A stretch of 64,000 bases of DNA, taken from contig CAVNZM010000007.1 in NCBI GenBank assembly GCA_963693365.1, forward strand, positions 10,788,001 through 10,852,000, in the 5' to 3' direction. Position numbers and translations under genes: made by a program. This document shows positions 41,086-64,000 of the stretch, in pieces. The stretch comes from Amoebidium appalachense (lineage: Eukaryota > Ichthyosporea). Within the stretch, counting starts at the first letter, position 1; every line of letters starts with the position of its first letter. Below the pieces are notes generated by a model. It was not told the origin of the DNA. It did not search any database and saw only the letters and a program-made list of their open reading frames with translations.

Positions 41086-41359
41086 GCAAGTTGAGCACAT
41101 GGGGTGGACGCTGCACGTGCATGGGCCCACTGCCCGATTGCCAAACCCAGCAACGGCTTGGAAACCAACACCAAAAAGGTTTGCTGGAATCACCCCCTGA
41201 CAGAACCTCCCACAATCTACATCAGCACCTACTGATAATCTACACGCCTGCCACAACTATCTATATCCAAGTAGCTATACACCACTCCGGCCTTCGATAC
41301 ACAGTCATCTTCCAACATACCGACTTTCATTCCTACGGGCCACACTGAACACGGAAATT
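39336..41359. other. Convergent intergenic region (syntaxin-8-like / MSK-like 3' ends)
   Basis: No gene recognised. Contains a polyG block at 39769-39804, an inverted-repeat pair at 40059-40090 and 40352-40383 enclosing an AT-rich core, a CCAATCA motif near 40582 and a polyG block at 41048-41083. Both neighbouring genes end toward it. Confidence 0.5.
40059..40383. mobile_element. Short foldback (MITE-like) element
   Basis: The arms of about 32 bp share TGGGGTGG and ACGTATCCGCCGGTGGCG in inverted orientation around an AT-rich core of about 260 bp. No clear target duplication seen, so the class is uncertain. Confidence 0.5.
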
Positions 41360-57955
<16,596 letters not shown>

Positions 57956-60285
57956 AGCCGCGTCACCCGCAAGGGGCTAAACAGCCCTGCAGGGGGTGGC
58001 CTACTGGGGGCACGCTAGAAGGTTGGGGGGGGTGGCTGAAAGAAGGGAGGGTGGAGCAGGCAAGTACAAGCCACTTGGGCTTCGGAGAGTATATGCCCAA
58101 CAAGCTTTCCAAAGGCTTCAAGACTATTCAATACGGTCTGTTCGCACAGCCTCGAGTCGACTAGTCATCTGTCTCACTCTTGGCTACTGTGTCACTTGGT
58201 GTCTTTGCTGTGATTGGTGACCTTGTGGCCCATCTGCCTGGTGATTGGTTAGTTACGCACCCATTGGTATGTGCTGGGATGGGCTGCCAGGATTGCGGGC
58301 TCAGCTGGGCTCAGCATCACAGGCTCACGGTCTGAGGAGCCTGCTGACTCAGTGCTGAGTCCTTTTACACTCCAGACGAACACACAACCACCCTCTTCAA
58401 CTCCAGTCCACTCCGCCCCTTCTCCCCGGGGCCCCCACCTTCCCCCTCCCTCCCTACCTTTCCGGATTTTTCAAATACACACGGTAGAGCCCAAGCCAGC
58501 CCAAGCCATGATGTGAACGTTAGGCTTTTTCGGCATGCAGCCTTGCGCTCCATGGCACGAGATGGGATTCATAGACGGATTAGAGAGTGAACAGATAGCT
58601 CTAACTTATCTAGTCTGTAAATTGCATTCATTTTGGCCTGGAAAAGTATACCCGGTGATTGTTTACTGTTGCCAAGCACCGGGTTTATAAATTGCTGCAG
58701 CCATCGATATATCGATATCAATTGTTAGTCCACTGGTGACATACCAGACTGAACCGTGATCAAACATGTAAACCGTAAACATGGGCTTCGTATCGTTGGT
58801 CAGCAGGAGGTAAACAATTAATTCTAGCTGTTCCACACTTACTTATTTTCCAGGGGCATACATTCTGCATACAGGTGAAGATTTTAAAGGCGTTTATACC
58901 CCCAATAGCATAAAGCTATTGGCGCAGTGTACAACCAAACCTATGTTGTCTTCATCAGACTAGCTATGGTCAATAATACAAATAAGTGGGTGTTCAACCT
59001 GCTACTGGGTAGCCACATCCTTGCAGAAACTAGTTGGCATGGCAATCAGGTGCACGCTCGATCAACTCTATGGCTTTAGACACACGGCGCAAGCAAATAA
59101 TCACCCAAGTGCTAGCCTTCATTGTGTACACAAAAACCCAAGTGCACGTGCACAAGGAATTGGCATGGAATTTTCACACTTGCACTCAGCCAACCACTAG
59201 TGCTTGCACGCACAGCCACGAGAATACACGCATGTGCACACACAGAGAGACACACACAAAGTGCACACATGCAAAAACAGGCATAGAGGCACAAAGACGC
59301 TCATGAATGCAAAGTCATGAGAAGTGATCTGCAGGGAGACTGTTACTCGCATGCAAAAAGCAAGACCAACAGATCTAGTAATCTAGGCAACAATATTACT
59401 AAAGCGCGGTTTAGTTTATTGGACAGTCACAATGAGTCAGTTTACAAATTCCCTGCGAGGACGGTGCACATGCGTCTTTATTTCGAGAAATACACCAGGC
59501 CAACCGTTTGCCTCGGCCGCACGTGCACGGCAATTGTGCCGGCCGTTCACTCCGGAGAAAAGGCTATGTATTGCCCCATTTTACGTATGGTCGGCTGACA
59601 CTGAAAGTGCAGGGGGGATGTGAAGGTGGTCGCATTCGCACGAAATAGAACGAATGCCTGTCACCTATATACACGTTGCCATATTTTTCATGGTGGCACT
59701 GTGCCAGCGGCTGTGAAAACATACATTTGGCCAGGCCAGCCCGTAATGATTGGCCGTTGGGGAAGTCGACCGGATTTGCTTCGCTCACATAAATTATACA
59801 ACCAATCGACAGCGCGTATAAATGCCCATATTGGGAACTCCTTCATTGTGATTGGCTTAGAAAGCAGCACCCTGAGCCAAGTAGTTTTGGTTGGATTTGA
59901 AAGAATATTTTGAAAGTTACTGTTTTAGACCCCATCTACATGGATAGTTCTTAAATTTTAACTCAAATTTCTCAAATTTTTTACTATTTGATCATAATCC
60001 GAAAACGCTGGCATGGTGCTGCCACTCCAGTGGCTGTCACCACTGGTCCCGAGTGGGACAAACGTGAGCATTGGCAGCATGCACAAGCTTGACGGTCACG
60101 GTGTGCATACGGTGAACGTTTGTTTAGTATACCAAAGAAAGTGTTTAATAGTGACTTATTTACTACTTCTTCGCCTTTTATCACTACTACACGCATTTTG
60201 AGTCTTGCCCTCTTTCCTCCCTCCACCTTATTCGAACAGACAACTCCGTAGCCCCTACTCATTAGACCCACATGCACCTGTCAAG
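57956..60285. other. Divergent intergenic region (MSK-like / SLC35A-like)
   Basis: About 2.3 kb with little simple repeat, divergent promoters expected. A cluster of CCAAT-type motifs lies 256-312 bases upstream of the kinase ATG. TGATTGG also occurs near 59746 and 59851 on the transporter side. No coding sequence recognised. Confidence 0.5.
58211..58268 (-). promoter_or_regulatory. CCAAT-box cluster upstream of the MSK-like gene
   Basis: Three ATTGG motifs (58211-58217, 58242-58248 and about 58262-58267) read CCAAT on the kinase strand, spaced about 20-30 bases apart. Consistent with NF-Y-type promoter sites; inference from motif and position only. Confidence 0.35.
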
Positions 60286-60313
60286 ATGCAGATCAACCAC
60301 TCACTGTTGTTAA
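60272..60313 (+). promoter_or_regulatory. Upstream ORF overlapping the transporter start
   Basis: ATG at 60272 opens 13 codons in another frame and stops at TAA 60311-60313, past the main ATG at 60286. If included in the mRNA leader it would reduce initiation at the main start. The transcript start is unknown. Confidence 0.4.
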
Positions 60314-61222
60314 GGAATGAAAAACCAAACCGGCAGCCCGAGCCTCCCAAGCCGCTTGTGGGTGGGCGCAATAGTTCAGGTTTTTGGCTTCGCGCCAGTG
60401 TGATTATGCTGCTGTGCGGCCAGAACTCTCTGTACACTCTGCTGCGGCGCTACTCGCAGGGTATTCTGAAGGAAAGGGCAACCCCGAGCTCTATTCTATG
60501 GACGGGCGAGGTGATTAAGCTGCTGTGGTCGGGTGCTATGATCTTCTACGGCACCAAAAGCACGGCCGCCCCGCTTGGTGCGTCATGGCGTGGCAAACTG
60601 CGGTTTGTTCTGGGCTGCTCGCTGCCTATGGCTGTACCAGCCGTGACCTATCTGGCCATGAACCTGCTGAGCTATGTGGCCCTGCAGAGGATAGACGCAG
60701 GCCTGTTTACGGTCTATGCACAGTGCAAGCTGCTGACCACGGCACTGTTCAGCGTGCTGCTGATGGGGAAAGCGCTGCAGCCCAGGAAATGGCGTGCATT
60801 GCTGCTGATGGTGCTTGGCACGGTGCTGATCACCAACCAGACTAAACCTATCAGCTGGGCCATGCTCACAGACCAACACAGCACGGCCTTTGTCATTGGC
60901 ACAGCCGCAGTGGTGACCGAGGTGACGCTGAGTGGCTTCATATCCGTCTACTTCGAGCACATACTCAAGGCACGTGTGAACATGATGCAGGCCCCTCCGA
61001 CTGTGTGGGACCGTAATGCACAGCTGGCGCTGTATTCCTTGCTGCTGTACACGCCCATAACCTGGTATGAGGCGAGGGGTGGCGGCATATATGAGGGCTG
61101 GTCAGAGGTCACGTGGGCTATTGCCTTTTTGGGCTCGGCAGGCGGTGTGCTGGTGGCTTTGTGTATGAAGTACACCGATGCTATTATTAAGGTACGTGTG
61201 GTTTTTCATTGTGGTCTTGTCT

Positions 61223-61264
<42 letters not shown>

Positions 61265-61906
61265 CGGGAAGGGGGGGAGGTTTGGTTCGCTTGTCTTGCA
61301 ACGCGGCAGGGTATCGTTGGATCTGCAAGGATGGTCAACAAGTCCTCTTCTGCTATATAGTAAAGGGTCAATGTTGATTTTTAGGAGCTGTGGCAGTGAT
61401 AAACTGGTTCTTTCCTTGTCTTCCTTTTTTTTGGGTGGGGAGGGGGGAGCGGGGGAGGGTGAGGAAGGGGGGGAGGGGGGGGGGGGGGGGGGTTGTGAAG
61501 ATGGTGGTGTGCAGGAGAGTTGGTGATTGTTTGTGGGTGTGGGTGTGGGTGTGGGTGGGTGGGTGGGTGGGTGGGTGGGTGTGTGTGTGCGTGTGTGTGT
61601 GTGTTTTGGAGGGAGGCATGGGGGGGGGGGGGGGGGGGGGGGGGAGGGGGGGGGATTCTGAGCAAATGATTTACACTATCTCTAAGACTTGAGTCAAGTT
61701 TTGATTTGTCAAATTCCACTTTGGTGCACTGATGTAATATGTCGAGGTGAGGGTGGTTCCTTTGAGACCATGTGGGCTGTTTGGAGCAGGGAGATGGCGG
61801 CGGTGACAACCATTTTCGCTTTGCATTTCGTCTATTTGTCTATTTGCTCTTGTTTCTTCTCTCTTATTTTGTGGGGGTTTTTTTTTTTCCCTTTTTTTTG
61901 TTGTTG

Positions 61907-61951
<45 letters not shown>

Positions 61952-62399
61952 GGGGGAGGGGGTGGCAAGGGTGCACTTACTTGCATCGTAATCATTTGTG
62001 TTTTTTTTTTGCTGGTCGGCGAGTCTAGTATAGCAAGCTTGTTACTGGCCAAGGGCTACGTGTGACCCGATTATCCCCATGCTCTGAATAGTTCCGTAGG
62101 AGAGACAATAGAGGGAAATGGGCGGTACAGAGGGGGGGGGGGGGGGGGGGAGCGGGTGGGGGGGGGGGGGGGAGGGATGGGGGGGGGGGGGGGGGGGATG
62201 GGCAGAACTGCCAAAATACCCGGGGGGGGGGGGGGGGGGGGGGGGAGGGAGGGGGGAGACATAGCAGATTACTAACATCCTAACAGGTCTTTCATTTTTG
62301 GCTTTGATAGTTTTGTGCTTTGAGGTTTGTGTTAGCTTATGGTCCGGCAAAATGGGGTAAATTGTGTTTGTGTGCTTTTGTGTGTGTGTGTGTGTGTGC

Positions 62400-62480
<81 letters not shown>

Positions 62481-62691
62481 GAGGGGAGGGATGGAGGGGG
62501 GGAAGGGGGGGGGGGGGGGGGGAGGGGGGGGAGTAACAACCGAGGCGGGCAAGGGTTTACAACGGGGGGGGGAGGGGGGAGGGGTGGGGGGGGAGGGAGG
62601 GAGGAGGGTTGGTTATGGGAGAGAATAAAGTGGGACGTGCAACCAGATAGAACCGTGGAGAGGCCACTGATACTAGTGTGTGGGATGCGAT

Positions 62692-62741
<50 letters not shown>

Positions 62742-62894
62742 CATGCATGCATAAACAAGGAATGTGCAGTTGGAACTGAATGCATTTACCCATCCCTCCT
62801 CCCCGAGCCCCTCCCTTCCCCCTCCCTCCCCCCCTCACGCTCCGACACTTTGACGTCTACCACCAACTTATTGTGGCCACACACACACACACAC

Positions 62895-62927
<33 letters not shown>

Positions 62928-63294
62928 GGGCATGGCCACCAGTGGGTCCATTATCATCACCACTGTTGTGGGGGGTCTCTACCTCGACGCGCCATACAAC
63001 CTCGTGATTTTCATTGGTTCCACAACTGTCATTCTAGCCTTATTTGGTTATAACGATGACGGTGAAATCCCCGCCCCATTGGCTTCCAGCTCCAGCCCCG
63101 AACCAATCACGCAGATGAAATCAATAAGTGTAGACACGGGATATGAAATGAGGAAATTGGCTGAGGCCGAACCACAAAACCAGTGGCCCCAGAGATACGA
63201 CTCCCTCGGTAGTGTAGCTGAGGAAATTAACGAGGAATTCGAGGATGCGAGTTTGACTAACGGGTATGCAAAATCGAGGAACTATATGGTATAA
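60286..63294 (+). CDS. Nucleotide-sugar transporter, SLC35A family
   Basis: Golgi/ER multi-pass antiporter that imports a nucleotide sugar in exchange for the nucleoside monophosphate. Two exons, 60286-61191 and 62929-63294 (TAA), joined in phase 0, 423 residues. The first in-frame ATG is at 60286 (MQINHSLLLRNEK). About ten hydrophobic segments are visible. Family marks: QNSLYTLLRRYSQ near TM1, NLLSYVALQRIDAGLFTVYAQCK (shown here for position as YVALQRIDAGLFTVYAQCK), KLLTTALFSVLLMGK, and YTDAIIK|GMATSGSIII, the SLC35A signature K-G-(F/M)-A-T-S that spans the exon junction. The C-terminal tail (about 75 residues) is acidic, polar and cytosolic in the usual topology. The substrate (CMP-sialic acid, UDP-galactose, UDP-GlcNAc) cannot be read from sequence alone. 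A 13-codon upstream ORF overlaps the start. Exon 2 begins at the end of a (CA)n tract. Confidence 0.9.
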
Positions 63295-63910
63295 AAGAGT
63301 GATGGGAATGTAAATGGCTGAGGTATTGTTAGTGTCACTAGTGTGGTTCCGAATGCGTTTTTTCAAACTTTATTTAGAGAGTTATAAATGTCATATAGAG
63401 GAGTTCATTGAATTCTTCATGTGGAGATTTATTTTTAATCGACCGATAGATCTGGTAAGTAAGGAAAGATGTGGTCATTTTATGGTAGTGTTGCAGTATC
63501 ATCGGACAACGGTATCTGTGCTTGTGTTGTGCTTTCAAGGCTGAAATGTTTTATGATAATTGGATATATATCCTGTACATTATAGAAACCGCATATAGGG
63601 GATATAAACCCAACCACACACACGGTGTCAGGCCTGTCTTGTTTACCACCACTGCACGGCCAGTTGTGTACGTAAACAGACACGATGACTCGGACAAGCC
63701 TGCTTTTAATATGTACAGAGATCAAATAGAGTTTCAATGCAAACACGACGGTGTGCCTTGCTTAAAATTTAATAAAAGGAAATATGCCAGAGTCTGCAGG
63801 CCTGGGGATACGCATGTACCCCCCACACCCCCCCACCTGCCCCTCTGGAGGGGCCACTCCCCCCTCTTACCCGCCCTCGCAAACACGCGCGTCACTGCAT
63901 GCCAATGCAC

Positions 63911-63958
<48 letters not shown>

Positions 63959-64000
63959 ACACCCCACCCCACCCCTACCCCCCACCCCCGGGTGTCATCG
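63295..64000. other. Downstream region of the transporter gene, right edge
   Basis: AT-rich 3' region with an AATAAA at 63771-63776, about 477 bases after the stop, then CT/AC-rich sequence and a poly-C block (63912-63958). No further gene recognised. Confidence 0.5.
63771..63776 (+). terminator. Candidate polyadenylation signal
   Basis: AATAAA in an AT-rich stretch, the first clear match found downstream of the transporter stop. Motif only. Confidence 0.35.

Noticed and set aside
60205-60285. Upstream extension of the SLC35A-like protein to 60205
   Set aside because: It would begin at a TTG codon; the first in-frame ATG is 60286, and nucleotide-sugar transporters do not need the extra 27 residues.

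Overview
The window is nuclear DNA from a eukaryote with spliced genes. I find seven protein-coding genes, built mostly from short exons (about 15 to 900 bases) joined in a consistent reading phase across GT...AG introns. The gene set is opisthokont-like: an ABCF2-type ATPase, a PPxY alpha-arrestin, a syntaxin-8 Qc-SNARE, an SLC35A-type nucleotide-sugar transporter, and a complete dual-kinase-domain MSK/RPS6KA5-type protein. The dual-kinase RSK/MSK design belongs to animals and their unicellular relatives, so I infer a holozoan, possibly an ichthyosporean-like protist. The sequence does not name the species.

Layout. (1) 1-5009, minus: coiled-coil plus ankyrin protein whose 3' end runs off the left edge. 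(2) 6806-12570, minus: ABCF2-like protein, 10 exons. (3) 13692-19190, plus: leucine-rich-repeat protein with a Lys-rich tail, 7 exons, divergent from the ABCF2 gene across about 1.1 kb. (4) 19191-26949: gene-poor, holding a 3.9-kb PIF/Harbinger-type inverted-repeat element filled with microsatellites. (5) 26950-28768, minus: alpha-arrestin, 2 exons. (6) 28769-33102: gene-poor, with a polypurine tract. (7) 33103-39335, plus: syntaxin-8-like, 8 exons. (8) 41360-57955, minus: MSK-like kinase, 24 exons, 817 codons that all join in phase. (9) 60286-63294, plus: SLC35A-like transporter, 2 exons, divergent from the kinase gene. There is no operon-like functional cluster. These are neighbouring housekeeping and signalling genes.

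The unusual part is the non-coding DNA. Introns hold dozens of poly-C/poly-G runs, long (CA)n/(GT)n tracts and a multicopy tRNA-derived SINE-like family whose 3' end is a poly(C) run. Every copy I can orient lies in an intron, in the same sense as its host gene, and several poly(C) tails run straight into a 3' splice site. Many other splice sites sit at the very end of a CA or GT microsatellite. Intergenic DNA instead carries inverted-repeat DNA transposon relics: a TTA-flanked PIF/Harbinger type and a foldback type. One TTAA-flanked piggyBac-like MITE and one 679-bp foldback element are inside introns.

Two otherwise intact genes (ABCF2-like and LRR) each carry a single extra base in a short G/C homopolymer inside an exon. 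These are probably sequence errors. Exon boundaries were inferred by eye from splice consensus, phase and family similarity, with no transcript data.
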